From the NCBI GenBank assembly GCA_018136815.1, contig CM030936.1, positions 2,755,079 through 2,819,078 of the forward strand: 64,000 nt of DNA. Direction: 5' to 3'. The translations under genes were made by a program, and so were the position numbers. This DNA comes from Isochrysis galbana. Taxonomy: Eukaryota; Haptophyta; Isochrysidales; Isochrysidaceae. The notes beneath the pieces are model-generated. The model had not been told where the DNA came from, did not search any database, and saw only the letters and a list, made by a program, of their open reading frames with translations. Shown piece after piece: positions 30,618 to 43,570 of this stretch (position 1 is the stretch's first letter; every line of letters begins with the position of its first letter).

Positions 30618-30904
30618 TGCATGAGGCTCGCGATGTTGCGCACACGTATGCAAGAAAATACACTGTGAGCCACAACGGGCTTCAACTAAAAAATAAGCAC
30701 ATGTCGGCCAAGCTCTCTACATAAGGAGGCTTTCATGCAGTTTGAGTTTGAGCACCTTCTAGAAACCAAAGGGTAAGATTTTATAGTGCCTCATAGACAT
30801 AGAAATGGGGCCGATCCAAGAAGCTCATGCCTCTAGAGAGCAAAGCAACGGTGGAAGGGAAGTAGGGAACCGCACGCCCCACAGCGGCGCGGGTGACGGA
30901 GCGG

Positions 30905-32205
30905 ATGGCCTCGCCGTACGCGTCGCCGGGAAGCCAGGGCCCGTCGGCCGGCGCGATAGAGACGCCGCCCATGCCCGGCCATATGCCCACTGTATCAGGC
31001 GCCCCCATCCTCTCCGCCCTCTCAACCGCCTCCACCTCGACCGCTGCTTCCGCCGGCTCGCCGCGTTCAGAGCCGAAGGAGAGGCCGAGCCAGACGGTGG
31101 TGCCGACGGCGCAGGAGCTGGAGCTGGAGGCGCTGCGCGACCACGTCGCGGTCCTGGAAGCAAAGTTGTGCGAGGCCGAAAAGACGAGGCAAATGTGGGA
31201 GGCATGCATGACGTCGATGGTGGGCGCCATTCTACTGGGGCCAGAGATGAACGACATGTGCGCGTCCACTGTGCTAGCGCACGGCGGTCGAACAGGCAGC
31301 CCCGGAAGCGACGCCGACGGCTCACGAGGCCCGGGGCCGCTCATCTTGCACGGTGCACTCCACAATCCGTATGCACTCTTCCCGTGACCTACTCCACCCA
31401 GTCCCACGCGCTTGTTCTTGTTGACAGGTACAAGCACGAGTGCTCATCGCTCCTCACGCAGGCGCTGACGAATCTTGAGCAGATTGATCGCGTGCGCTAC
31501 GTCGACTGCTCCTTCCCATCGGTACCGTCCGAGGCGCCTCGACTGTCTCTGGACAAGTGGAACTCGCTCTCCGCGTCCGAGTGGCAGCTGCGCTGGTCGC
31601 CCAGCTGGAGCATCCAAGTGCGCTGGCTAGCCGATGCGTGGCCCAAGCGGATAGTTTCTCACGTGCGCAATGCTCAGTGTGCCGCTCGCTTGCCGGTGCA
31701 GATTGCCGTCGAGGGCTCGCACTACGTCGCGTTCAGAATGATCCTCCGGATTCATTCGGTCCAGTTGGCCGGGACGTTGAGGGTCAACTCCACCAAGGAC
31801 CTGCGTACGATCCGCCTCTCCTTTGTTGAGCAGCCGCAGATGCGGATGTGCGTTGATTGCACGATCGCGTGGGGCTCACTACCGCTGCCGCTGCAGGACT
31901 ACATCGGCGACACAGTAGTCGGGGAATTTCGGGCATGGTTCAATAAGCAGATGGTGCGCCCGATCGCTCCGCAAAACGGCTGCGAGAGGCAAAGGGGTGG
32001 GGTAGCCACCTTCCAGCGCCGTTTGGACCCGCGTAGGCACCGACCCTAGGCGCGGCCGCTTGCTGCTTTGTAGGTGCAACCAAACGAGCTAGTGCTGACG
32101 CCTTCCGCCTTCCAACCCAAGTCGACGCTGACGGATGCCGACGTGGAAAAGGCCATGCGCGCCGCAACGCTCGCTAGAGAGCTGTCGGAGCTGAATGTGT
32201 CATGA
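30905..32205 (+). CDS. SMP-like lipid-transfer domain protein, three exons
   Basis: Exons 30905-31368, 31428-31953 and 32074-32205 join in frame (introns of 59 and 120 nt, GT-AG) to 373 residues. Residues 1-70 are low-complexity; about 67-95 form a helix (AQELELEALRDHVAVLEAKL), possibly coiled coil. Exons 2-3 resemble a synaptotagmin-like mitochondrial lipid-binding (SMP) domain: DRVRYVDCSFPSVP near the start, alternating strands (VQIAVEGSHYVAFRMILRI, LRTIRLSFVEQPQMRM) and the closing PLPLQDYIGDTVV helix followed by QPNELVLTP. SMP domains carry lipids at membrane contact sites. No membrane segment is seen; an upstream exon could carry one. The ATG at 30905 is the first in frame after an in-frame GTG. 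Confidence 0.65.
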
Positions 32206-32875
32206 CTGCCGCCGCCACGCTCGCTGTGGGTCACCGCCATGAGCGCATCGCAGATGCTGCTCTAGGGCGATCGGCGGCATGCGCCTCCGTAACGGTGTGG
32301 GGTGCGCAGGGAGGCCGCCAGGGGCTATGTTATGCAGAGAAGGGAACTCCGCGTGGTATGCGGAGGCGGGGGGCTCCAGCGGCGCCATCTAGTATCGCTG
32401 TAGGAAGAGCTCATGTACGCTGGACACTGCACGTGAGGTGGCTGCACACCGACGTCTTGGTGCTGCCCGGTGGGCAAATAGGTTGCGGCCGAGCAACACG
32501 TGCCGCCCGCGGATCGCGCGCGCGCGGCGTACGAGGACGGGGCGACAGGCGTGAAGCATAGGCGATTGCTGACGTGGGATAGAGGGTAGAGGATTGAGAG
32601 GAAGCTGGATCTCGTCGCTACCGGCTATAGTGCTTTGCTCCCTGAGGGCATCCACATGTCAGCTTTGTGCTGCTGCGGTGCGTGCAGAAGCGCGATGAGA
32701 CGAAAGTGCGCGCTTGCAATGGTCTTCGCGACTTCACTCGCCTAGTCTTCTGTGGGTGATGTGTTTGTGTCTGAAGTGCAAGTATTTATCCGTGTGCTTC
32801 GGAGCGGCGAACCATCGAGACGAACCCTGAAACTGAAAACAAAGCACTCATTCGCACTATTGAGCATCGAATGAA
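32206..32875. other. Intergenic
   Basis: 3' flank of the SMP-like gene. Nothing further recognised. Confidence 0.35.
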
Positions 32876-33066
32876 AACCTTTTAATATTCTTACCGCACT
32901 CGCGGCGAATGGAAGGAACCACTACCTACTACACGTAGTAGTACGTAGCATACTTTCTACACCCCCACTCCCCCGGCCCTTCTCCCGCCATTAGGTGGCT
33001 CCCCCCGTACATAGGGGGATAGGGGTGAAGGGCTTAGGCTTAGATATGGTCCGGTGGCCCGCGCCA
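32876..33066 (-). mobile_element. 5'-truncated retroposon 3' end
   Basis: On the minus strand this 190-bp piece equals the 3' end of the element at 28246-29004: CCACCGGACCATATCTAAGC, the GGGGGTGTAGAAAGTATGC stretch, CTACGTACTAC words and the terminus AAGAATATTAAAAGGTTTT. It interrupts the Copia gag relic right at 33067. Confidence 0.7.
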
Positions 33067-35232
33067 CAGCGAGTGATGCGGCGCGTCTCCTGCGGCGACC
33101 GCCTCTATGCCTCGCTTCCACGCTTTGAGGAACTCGAACGAGTTCTCCGCTCCCCGTGCGCGGTCGCTTTCGTCGGCTTTGACGCAGGCGTCGAATCGCT
33201 CGTTGATCTCATGCGTGAAGGCAGGAAACTTGAAGACGTTAGCGGCCGTCACCGTCGGATCGTTCATCTTGCGAACAAAGGCGTCGGTCACTCGAGTGGC
33301 AAGAGTCACTAAGTCCTCGCCCTCCGAGCGCGTGGTGCAACGGTCCCATTCCGCGGACGCAGTCTCTTTGGCGAAACCTTTTGCCCCGGCGGCGAATGAT
33401 TGGTCGCGCACTTTGCGATCAGCACGTCGGCATGCAAGCACGGGTTAGCGCAGAGGACCGAGTCCCTGACCGCATCAAGGACATAGGCCATGATGCGGGG
33501 ATGGCCCTTCTTTGGATCGCGAGCGGCTAGGAGGAGGCCATTGAGAGCGTCCTGCCAGTCCACGCCCGAGGTGAGTGAGCCCTCGAGTGCGCGAATCAGC
33601 TGCATACGGAATCCATCCCAAGAAGCAGCCGCCTTGTTCGGGTCGGTAGAGCGAAGGTCGGCGGGGAAGCGCAGCGACTGGAGGTTCTCGAGGCTAGACT
33701 TAGCATCGCGAGTGCCGCCCTTAGTGCGGACGAACGTACGAGCGCGCACCCATTTCGTGAGAGTGCGAGTCGTGTAAATGATGCGAGCATGCCAGGACTC
33801 ACCAGATGGGACCTCGCGTGCCGCCATCACCTGGTATTCGAGGGGGGCACTAGCCGAATCGGAATAGGCTTTGCCGTGACGCCCATAGTGGCGCAGCCAC
33901 TGCTCAAGAATGTCCGGTTCATCGGACAGGGCTGGGTCCGCGGGAGGAGCGGCGTGGCGTTTAGCGTGACGTCGACTCTCCCGGCTCCTGTGATGGCCTG
34001 GCTTAGACTTAGAGGCTTAGTTAGAGGCATGGGGGCGGAGAGATCGGCGAGAGTTAGAATGTAATCCTTCGGGGGCCATCATAGATGGCCGTCCCTCCCA
34101 AGTATTATAGCTTTTGCCTGCGGTGGTATAGTTGCCACCCTTGGCGCGGCGAGGCTTGCGGCGCGAGTCCGTAGACTCGGATGACCCATCGGACTCCGAG
34201 TCGCTGGTCGGCGAAGAGTTAGATGAACGCGAGCTGGAGACCGGGGACGAAGATGAGGAAGACGAAGAGGTAGGAGAAATGTAGTAGCGGCGGCGGCGGT
34301 TCTTCTTCTTGTCTTTATGAGCCTTTTTAGATTTCGATGAGGAGCGAGGGAGCGGCGGTGGCGGAAGCAAAACATTCTCGCCGCCATCATCGGATGGAGG
34401 TGGAGGCGGGCAGGTTGCCTGGACTTGAGCAGGAGTAGTAGGGAGTCGGCCCCGTTCGATCGCGCTGGTCACCGCGGCAAGCTGCTGCAAGAATTGTGCG
34501 GCCATGGCCTGCATGAGCTCGATATAGCGTAGCTCGACGGGGTTGAGCCCCGGTGAAGCCGATGAAGTTGGCGGCGGGACCGTAGCAGATGGTGGAGAAG
34601 GAGAGAGATGAAGAAGGGAGTCGGGCAGGAGGCCCGGGGCCTCCTCACACCGAGATGGCTGACTTGGAGCGACCGAGGCGACCGAGAGGCGTTCGAGAGA
34701 GGCGCTGTAGGACTCGTAGGCTGCCTCCGAGTCCGATGGCAGGGGTGGCGGTGCCTCGAGGCCTGAGCGAGAAGAGGGGAGATATCCTTCCAGAGGATTC
34801 TCCTCACCCTGGAAAGACTCGGGCTTGGACCTGCCTCCCATTAGGCTCCGGCGGCGATGGCGGAGATGATGGTGGGGGGACCGCAGAGAGATCAGGAGGC
34901 GAGGAAAGGGAGGGCATCACCTCCCCCTGTGAAGGTGGTGGTGGATGTCCGTCCGGAGATGGGAAAGGGGGCATGGCAGGCATGTTCCCCGACTCTGCAG
35001 AGGTGGGGGTGACCCCCATTGAGACGTCCAGCGCGGGACGCACCGAGTAGGATTCTACACCTGACGAATTGTGGTGGCCCATAGGGCCTGAGGGCAATGA
35101 GGAAGGAGGCATGCCGGCGGCAGGCGCGGCTGAGGGGACGACTTCGGAGGTGCTGACGGGCTGAAGCCCGTCAGCAGAGGAAGGCGGGCAAGCGGGCTTG
35201 GGCGAGGGCGAGGACGGCGGCGAGAGCGACAT
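33067..35232 (-). pseudogene. Copia-type gag relic, frameshifted
   Basis: Three minus-strand frames are consecutive pieces of one gag: 35232-34804 (MSLSPPSSPSPKPACPPSSA, Pro/Ser-rich), 34841-34017 (a Ser/Pro region, a helix MQAMAAQFLQQLAAVTSAIE and an SR/Lys-rich segment SSSKSKKAHKDKKKNRRRR), then 33830-33309 and 33441-33067 with the conserved capsid-like part (NKAAASWDGFRMQLIRALEG; WDRCTTRSEGEDLVTLATRV; INERFDACVKADE). Frame changes near 34820, 34020 and 33420 and the absence of protease, integrase and polymerase show it is defective. The 3' part is replaced by the retroposon at 32876-33066. Confidence 0.65.
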
Positions 35233-35530
35233 CGAGCGAGCGGCGAGAGGCGAGGGCGAGTGAGAGGAGGGCTGTGATGGCAGGGGCTGGCGAGGAGAGG
35301 CGAGTTTGTTGGGTACGAGTGTTACGAGAGCGAGAGCGACGAGAGCGAGAGCGACGGATGACGACTGACGACAGGACGACGGACAGAGACACCCAGGAAA
35401 ACACCCCGACTCTCACCCCACGACTTTCTCACATAACTCGACTGAAATCAAACCCAAACACTCCGGCCAGACGACGACGGACGACGATCAGAAGACGATC
35501 TCTCGGCGATCCCGTCTGGAAGGGGAATCG
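35233..35530 (-). mobile_element. Copia-type 5' leader/LTR region
   Basis: Minus-strand counterpart of 23385-23690, directly upstream of the gag relic. Contains CTCTCGTCGCTCTCGCTCTC runs and TAACACTCGTACCCAACAA. Whether it is a full LTR cannot be judged, since no second copy flanks the gag. Confidence 0.5.
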
Positions 35531-35949
35531 CACCATAACGGAAACGAGGGGCGATCCTGCCGCACAGGATTCCAAAAGACTTAACGAACAAGACGAGAGA
35601 GATGCGGTGGGCCTAAGGGGGAGATGCGAAGAGATTGCAAATTAAACCTGATTGCAATCACTGAAGTAGATAGAGAAGCGCGGGGAAGATAGCGAATTAA
35701 ACCTATTTGCGAGGCGCCTAGGAGGGAGAAAGGTGGAAGGTGGGGAAACTTCCCTTCTCTTCGAGAGAAAGAGAGAGGGCGCTCCACAACCCAAGATCCT
35801 ATCTATGCGTCCAAGCGAAGCTTTTGACCGAGAACGAGATAAAGCAGCAGAGAATTATAACGATAAATGCCGAACGACGAGGAGCGAAGAGAAGCGAGAA
35901 GCCTAACGAGTGTCGATTCGCGAATGCGACACAGGCTAGGACGCGCGAG
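35531..35949. other. Intergenic
   Basis: No gene supported; flank between the Copia leader and the retroposon 5' piece. Confidence 0.3.
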
Positions 35950-36126
35950 GCAGACGAGCCTGCCATTGAGAGAGTGGGTCAGCAGGGCAGTGGGCTCCTG
36001 GCAAGCCATCAGGCGTGCCAGGATTATGGGTGTTTCCTCCCCCATGGCAGGGGAGGAAGGAGTGGAGAGGGGGGGGGGGCTCGTGCCCCCTCATGGCCCA
36101 TGGGCGAACTAAGTATAAACTTAGTT
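35950..36126 (-). mobile_element. Hairpin-headed retroposon 5' part, copy h
   Basis: On the minus strand: perfect 8-bp stem at 36126-36107 (AACTAAGT, TTAT, ACTTAGTT), CGCCC, then ATGG at 36101. The next 150 bases match 28267-28400, including GGGGCACGAGCCCCCC and the MGEETPIILARLMACQE frame (from 36045). Similarity then stops, so only the 5' part is present, unlike ordinary 5'-truncated retrocopies. Confidence 0.65.
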
Positions 36127-36603
36127 GAGATAGTGAGATAGAGATACACAGTATGATACTGTATACTGTGTATTCGACACACCCTCCTTTTGGGGGGAAG
36201 GGGGGTCGGGACGAAAAATAGAAGTCTCTCGGCTCCCCATGGGAAGCGGGAAGGGCGGGGGCGAGCGGAGAATGGTTTCAATCTCAATCTCTTTTGACGG
36301 AGTGCGAATCACCTCCTCAAAAATAAATTTTCCTGTCTACTATAATTGACCCTTAGAGGGTTTTCGTATGGGGCATCGCGCCACTGTCAGATTAAAGAAC
36401 TTTCCATAATAACAGTTAACTTACTTGACCCAGGAAAGGACTTCTTTCCTCCGTGGGTGTGACGCGATGAATATTGAGGATGCTGAAGGATATTTCGCTC
36501 GGGAATACCGTGTACAAGCATCACCACAGCAGTCACGATCTATGGAGGCGGCCGCGCGGCGAGCCCTACCACCTCACACCCCACAGGCACATGGTCAGTG
36601 CGC
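36127..36603. other. Intergenic, downstream of antenna gene 2
   Basis: No gene. Sequence here is unlike the downstream flank of antenna copy 1. Confidence 0.35.
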
Positions 36604-37455
36604 CTAGAAGATCTCCGGGGGCGCAGCACCGCCAAGGCCACCGGTCGGGTAGAGCGCGTCGACGCCAAGGAGCTCGTGCACGAAGCAGCCGAGGATGCCC
36701 ATCATCGCGGCGCGGCCGTTCTGGCGCTCAACGTTGAGCTTGAACGCCTTGGTCTCCGGGTCGTCGTAGCGAACCCACGGGATGCCCGCAATGTCACCCG
36801 GCTCCTTGTCGTCAGTCTGCGGCTCGGCAAAGGGCGAGGCGCCTGTCTCCTGCATGCAGGTGAAGAACATGATCTGCAGCCAGCCGAAGGTGGGCACGGC
36901 CTCGAGCGAGGCGAAGCAGCCCGCGGGCACGTCGGAGAACTTGACGCCGAGCGACGGCGACAGGTAGCCCGGGAAGCGGATGCCCGCGTGGATGGCAATC
37001 ACGTGGAGGAAGCCGAGCATAGCGGCGCGGCCGTGCTTGATCTCCATGATCTGAGACGAGGCAACGGCGGCGGGGCGCGCATGTGAGTAGCCAGGCGCGA
37101 ATGGGCACACGGGCTTCAGCAGTGCTGTGATGCATCCGCCTCTGAACCGGCAGCAAAGCTCAAGTGGGGCATGAGGACGTCCGCTGGGGGGGGGAGGGGG
37201 GGGAAGGCGCAGCCCGCTCTGCGTGAGCCGCAGGCAGCAGCGAGGGCCATGTTGGCGCGGGCGCACCTCGTAGCGGCGCATGTCGCGGGTCTCAATGAGA
37301 CCGAGCGGGTCGTAGACGCCAAGCGGCGGGAGGACACCGAGGTCGCCCTCAGAGAACATGGTGACCGCCGAGGAGCGGGTCGGGGCCGCCTTCATGGCCG
37401 GGGCCGAGAAGGCCTGGACGGACTCGAGGAGAGCGAGGGCAACGACAGCGATCAT
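36604..37455 (-). CDS. Fucoxanthin-chlorophyll a/c antenna protein, copy 2
   Basis: Exons 37455-37267 and 37050-36604 encode the same 211 residues as copy 1 (see 24784-25635). The stretch 36606-37464 is base-for-base identical to 24786-25644, including the 216-nt intron and its G runs. The stop codon is TAG rather than TAA, and sequence diverges sharply on both sides. Same strand, 11,820 bases apart. The two genes probably add antenna dosage; separate upstream regions could give different expression. Confidence 0.95.
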   Translation of the reverse strand: MIAVVALALLESVQAFSAPAMKAAPTRSSAVTMFSEGDLGVLPPLGVYDPLGLIETRDMRRYEVRPRQHGPRCCLRLTQSGLRLPPPPPPSGRPHAPLELCCRFRGGCITALLKPVCPFAPGYSHARPAAVASSQIMEIKHGRAAMLGFLHVIAIHAGIRFPGYLSPSLGVKFSDVPAGCFASLEAVPTFGWLQIMFFTCMQETGASPFAEPQTDDKEPGDIAGIPWVRYDDPETKAFKLNVERQNGRAAMMGILGCFVHELLGVDALYPTGGLGGAAPPEIF

Positions 37456-39224
37456 GGTTTCTGCGGGGAGAGAGGTGCATCAAGACGGTCAGCCGGGAGC
37501 GCCTCGCTGTTACGCACAGAGACCAGCGCAAGGGTGGGGGAGCAGGCTGTCTGGCCTTTGGGGCAGGGGCGGTGCGCACCAAGAGGGCGACAGACGGAGT
37601 GAAATTAACGAGGGACGGACGATGAGGGGGAGGGGGGGGGGCGGGGGCGGGGGGGGCGGGGGGGGGGGGGGGGGGCGAGGGGAAAGGGGAGGCGAGTGAG
37701 TTCTCTCTCCCGGTTCAATCTACTCTATTCCTGGAGAAGACAGAGGTAAAGGTACCCCCACAAGACAAGAAAAGTAGAAATTAGCCCAGGTTGCGAAAGC
37801 CGCTCAAGACGGGGGCGGCGGAACCGCAAGCCTCGTGCAGGAACTCCAAGCAGAATACTCACATTGAGGACTCATCCTGCTCATTGCTGTCGGAGCGATG
37901 TTCGTCTCCTCTTTGGAAACGGCTCGCGTAGGCGCACCGGCGGCTAGTGCGGCGGGCATTTGCATTTGGACTTGACGGGGAAGGGGAAAGGCGAAAGGCA
38001 CAGAATGCGGACCGGAGCCTAGGAGCCTAAGCCCAAGCCCAAGACCTCCACTTTATCAAACTAGCAGAATGCTTTGTGCTATCACATGTGAGACTTTGGA
38101 GGGGCTGTAGATAGAATGTAGAATGATACGATTTTTTACTTTTTTACTGCAAGCGAGGGACTATTTCAATAGAATTTGTTTAACTAGGGCGGTCAAACAC
38201 GATTTTAACTTCTAATTTCTTAGTGTGTGAAAATGATGATAATGAAAAAGATAAAGTGAGGATTGAGGAATCATAAAAAGTAAAGTGGTAGAAACCCCGG
38301 AAAACACCCATCTAGCACATATTCGATGCCCTTTGGGCCCTAGAACCCCCAACCCCCCCCGGACCCGGGACCCGTGAAGCGCAGAAGCGTAACCCAAAAC
38401 CGGAATGCTGCAAACAATTGTCTGCCGCGCTGCCGCGCTCGCCTCGCGCCTGGGGGAAGAGACAAGACTCCCATTCCCCGCGGGGAGAAGTGGATGAGAC
38501 CAATCCTGACGGCGGTACCACTGAATAAGAGGAGAGGTAGAGGCCGACAGTATTTATCATATTACGTAGTACATCCGGTCCGGTGGCCGGTGGGGGGGCG
38601 GCAATTGCAACTGTCATTTCGCCTGTGGGGGCGGGGCAGCAACGCTGCGGCCACCGAGTCTAGGGGGACGACGCACTCAGCCTTATGGCTGCAATTGGCA
38701 TGTGTATAAGGGCGGTCTCTTGCTTGCGCGATCTCTTGTGCCGAAAGGGCGTCGACGCATGAGAGACAATTGCAGCATTGCAACTCATTTCTCATAACCG
38801 AGGCCGTCACGTGCCACTACACCATCACAACATCATCAAGCAATCACCTTGAAAATTCAAAGCCCACACTGTCCACAATCATCCAGGGTCGCGATCCATG
38901 CGCGACCTACCGTACGGTGAGTGCTCTGAATCGCGTCCCGTTCGTCCCCCTCCACGCTCCACCGCCCATGGCTCTCGCTAATGCTTATCATTCCTCCGTG
39001 TGTCGAGCAGTCGAGGAGCAAGTTTCACAACGAGGATACGACGCGGTGCCCATTCACGGGCGCCATCGTTAGGCCGCCGGCGGCCCACAGCGCCTGCCGA
39101 CATGCTGTTATTTGTGCTCGATCCGAGCGAATCGACCATAGGAACATGACAGTCATATCGGATGCTGAGACACGGTGACATCCCGCTCACTGGGGCGCTA
39201 TCGGGGGGCATGCGTGCCCTCCAC
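37456..39224. other. Upstream region of antenna gene 2 and spacer
   Basis: Long G runs at 37630-37680 (likely hard to assemble), the conserved module at 37885-37965, and the inverse of the GACCGCCCTA word at 38185-38199. No further gene supported. Confidence 0.4.
37885..37965 (-). promoter_or_regulatory. Conserved upstream module of antenna gene 2
   Basis: Counterpart of 26315-26400: TGTCGGAGCGA, CTCTTTGG, and GGCGCACCGGCGGCTAG in the same order and spacing, within sequence that is otherwise not alignable by eye. Confidence 0.5.
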
Positions 39225-40419
39225 CTAGGATAGTGCCCGGACTAGAGCCACGTCGCTTGCTCTTGCAGCAGCCGCCCGCTCAAACTTAGCACGGCGTGTC
39301 TGCGCGTAGTGCGACTCATTAAAATTTTCCCGCACTCCTATGGATGAGAGGCGAGCGCCGTGATCCCCATAACCGAGGATAGTCGACTTGCGCTGTGTTG
39401 TGACAAGACCGTCGTTGACCAGGGTGCGTTGGCGTATCTCCGATGTTTTGAGCATGTCCGGCGTGCAGTGAAAGCGCGACGTCGAGTCGCGGAGGCGTCC
39501 AACGGGCCCATCACTTCCAGCACCGGCCGGATGGCGTGCAACCTAGAGCAACGGAGAGGGGGGCATCAGGCGTTGGCGTGGCCGAGCAGCCCTCTGCGTG
39601 TGTGAGCAGCCTCTGTCGCGCAGTCTGACGCAAAGCATCGGAAGGTCTGTCACCGGCTGGAAACCGCCCGCCTCACACGACGGGTCTGTGTCGGGACTAC
39701 GGACCGTGTGCCGCCTGCTCACCTCGGGGAAAACATGTCTTTTGTCCTTCAACAATGGTGCTTGCAGGTGACGCGGCGTCGGCCCACCATTTAACTCGTG
39801 CCCGGTGATCAGGTTGTATCCAGAGTACGAGAACGTCTGCCAATCATTTAGCCTCTGTCTGCGCAGCTGCGCCGGCTTCGCCAACCTGGCGTGCACCAAG
39901 GAGAGGCGAGGGGAGTAAACAATGTGTGCTGCAATAACATCGTGCCAAGGCAGATGGGGCACGTGCCTCGCTGTCTCACCTCTCGCTCCGCTCCGCCTCG
40001 AACCTCCTTCGCGCCTCGTCTTGTTTGATATCGTGCTGCTGCCGGCGCGTGAATCCGGCGCCAAACTTGGTCGACGCCAGCCCCTTGCCCTCAGAAAAGG
40101 GCTCAGGAGCGGATTGGTAAGTGATGAGTGAGGCGACTGAGTCGGGCATAGGCGCCGGCCGACGCGAGGTGCGACCGATCGCGTCGTAGTCGTCCATGAG
40201 AAAGGTGCGTCCCCCTTCTAGTCTGGCAGCCTTGTAGTCGAGCGCTGTCTGCGAGCGCGCCAGCGCCTCGGAGCGCATGCCTGCCCTCGGCGGCATGGCG
40301 ACGTCGTTCGGCTCAAAGTACTTGAGCGAGTTGGAGCGCTCACCCGCGCGATCTGAGGGCATGGCGAACGAGCTGCTGGTACCTCCGAGGTCGGTCCCAC
40401 CCGCGAAGAAGTCTGCCAT
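39225..40419 (-). CDS. Unrecognised 297-residue protein, three exons
   Basis: Exons 40419-39980, 39858-39723 and 39542-39225 have GT-AG introns (121 and 180 nt) and total exactly 298 codons with the stop. The joins read AERSER|QRLNDWQTF and RHVFPE|VARHPAG. The product starts MADFFAGGTDLGGTSSSFAM and is mostly polar. Conserved-looking parts are SLKYFEPNDVAMPPRAGMR, a basic helix (ARRRFEAERSERQRLNDWQ), TFSYSGYNLITGHEL, and a C-terminal helix (YAQTRRAKFERAAAARASD). The layout (short motifs between charged helices) recalls axonemal or other cytoskeletal small proteins, but this is only an impression. Divergent neighbour of the CCDC6-like gene. Confidence 0.7.
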
Positions 40420-41476
<1,057 letters not shown>

Positions 41477-43570
41477 ATGGCCGCCGCCGAGCCGTCGGAC
41501 GAGCTCGCCCAGCTGAGGCACGAGCTGGAGGAGGAGCGCAGGCAGAACAAGAACCTGGAGGTCAAGCTGAAGCGGGCCACTAAGCTCAATGAACAGCTCG
41601 TGCGCTCAGCTCCTCCCCCTCCCTCCCTCCTCTCCCCCCCCCCCAGTCCACTCAGCGCAGACTGCCAGACAGACAGATAGACAGACCGTCAGACAGCCCA
41701 CCGCCAGCCAGACAAGCAGACAGAGCGAGCGGCGCGTGCAGCGGGGGAAGAGAACGGGAGGCTCACGTATCCTCCCCGAGCTTGAGCCCGGGAGACTGCG
41801 CGTAAGGCCGAACGTTTCCTGGTTTGAGTGTGGAGCGCTGAGCGCCCAGCTGCCCGTTCGTTCACCTCTGTCCATACGTGCATCGCCCCTGCGCAGCAAA
41901 CCCACGCTGAGCAGGAGGAGGAGTACATCACCAACAAGCTGATGAAGCGACTCGACGAGCTCAAAAAGGAGAAGGAGCATCTGGCGAGGCAGGTCGAGAT
42001 GGAGGAGGAGAACATCACCAACAAGCTCTCGAAGAAACTCGAGAAGGTCAAGCAGGAGAAGGTGCGCCCACCAAAAACAATCTGCGCCCGCACGTGCTCA
42101 TCATGTGGGAGACGTCCGTCCCGCTCGCCTGTCTGTCGTAGATCGCCCTGGAAAATCTTCTTGAGCAGGAGCAAGAGTACATTGTCAACAAGCTGCAGAA
42201 GCAGGTACACAGCCGGCCGGCCTCCTGCGCCCACAAGAGAGAGAGACCACTTTTGTGCTGCTCATGGGAAGCGAGTGGTGCCCACCTTGCCAGTCATTTG
42301 CGCCCCATCTCCCCTTGCTGTCGTTAGCTCGCTGCGGTCCATGAGGAGAAGCGCGCACTGGAGGCTCAGCTGCGTGAAGGTGTGTCTAAGCCTTGAACAC
42401 ACTGCCGCGAAGGTGACGCGGTGCCACTTGTTAGAACAGATGGTCTCAGCGTGCCCAACGCACGCGCTCGCAGGCACCGACGCCATTCTGCACACACTGC
42501 ACGCCCATCTGGAGCGTTGGCGGATAAGTTCATCCCAAACGACTGAGGAGCAGCCATCCATCAGCGACACTTCATCGCCTCCACCGCTCACGTCGGTACA
42601 CTCCACGTCTCCTCCACTACTGCCGACCTCGCCGCGCACCACAGCAGCACCGGACTCTCAGTCACCCTTCCTGCTCAGCTCATCTGGTGCAGCATCTCCC
42701 CGTGGCGGGTCATCGTCGTCCATTGGCCCCTCTCTTGCGGTGATGACGGGCCTCGCAATGGGCTTGGCGCCCGAGGAAGCCCGCGGGGAGCTCGAGCGTA
42801 CACACCTCTTGGTCTCGCACCTCGCTTCTGAGATTGACGCATTAGGCCAGGCGCAGGAGCGCTACCGTAGAGAATGTGAGGAGCAGCACCAGGAGGCCGA
42901 GAAGTTGAGAGAGGAGTTGCAACGCCTGCAGGTTCGGGCGCTTTCGCCCTTCGCACAAGGGCTTGCGGTGTGGCCACGCCCAGGGGACTCTGCTGCGCGC
43001 GTGGCTTCTCTCGCCACGGGCCGCCAAAGCCCTTGCGCGCCTTCTTGCAACCCCCTCCCCGCACCCTTGCCCATTGCACCAGGCGGACAACGCGGTGCTG
43101 GTGAACCGTGTCGCCAGGGAGAAGGAAATCCGGGAAAGGGCGCAGGAAGAGAAGGCCAAGTTGCAGCAGGAGATCGAGTTCGATTCCGAGCGCATCTTCA
43201 ACTCATGCTCTAGCCGCTCCTCCGTTCCAGGTGCACCTTCGCGCCCAATCAGCTCGCGCTCTCCCCGATGCGCAGGTGCTCTCATCGTAGCGGCTCACCG
43301 CGCCGCCTCAACGCTTGCCCCGCAGGTTCGCCGGCTCTCGGTGCAGCTCCTGGGTTTTTTGTACCTCCACTCTCACCACACGGCACACCGACGTCGCCCA
43401 TGCACTCCCTTTTCTTGCCAAGCGCGTCGCCAATTGGAGGATCATCAGGCAGCTTGTCCCACTGCTTGTCGCCGAGGCGCACCTTTGGACCTTTGAGTAC
43501 ACCGCAGTCTCCTCTACCCATTCCCGAGACGAGGTTACCTCAACCTCATGCGGGCGTCGAAAGAGCGTAG
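41477..43570 (+). CDS. CCDC6-like coiled-coil protein, seven exons
   Basis: Exons 41477-41599, 41897-42061, 42142-42204, 42328-42379, 42474-42931, 43083-43230 and 43326-43570 join in frame to 417 residues, every intron being GT-AG. Exon 2-3 sequence AEQEEEYITNKLMKRLDELKKEKEHL..., EEENITNKLSKKLEKVKQEK and EQEQEYIVNKLQKQ reproduces the repeated E.EE.(I/F)(T/S)N.L.KK(L/I) pattern diagnostic of CCDC6. A second coiled coil lies in exons 5-6 (ERYRRECEEQHQEAEKLREE; LVNRVAREKEIRERAQEEK), and the tail is Ser/Pro-rich (SPALGAAPGFF, GTPTSP) as in animal CCDC6 (474 residues in human). The animal protein is a scaffold in DNA-damage signalling and is known from RET fusions; a role here is not known. Confidence 0.85.

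Noticed and set aside
34589-35050. 153-codon plus-strand frame
   Set aside because: Antisense to the Copia gag relic.
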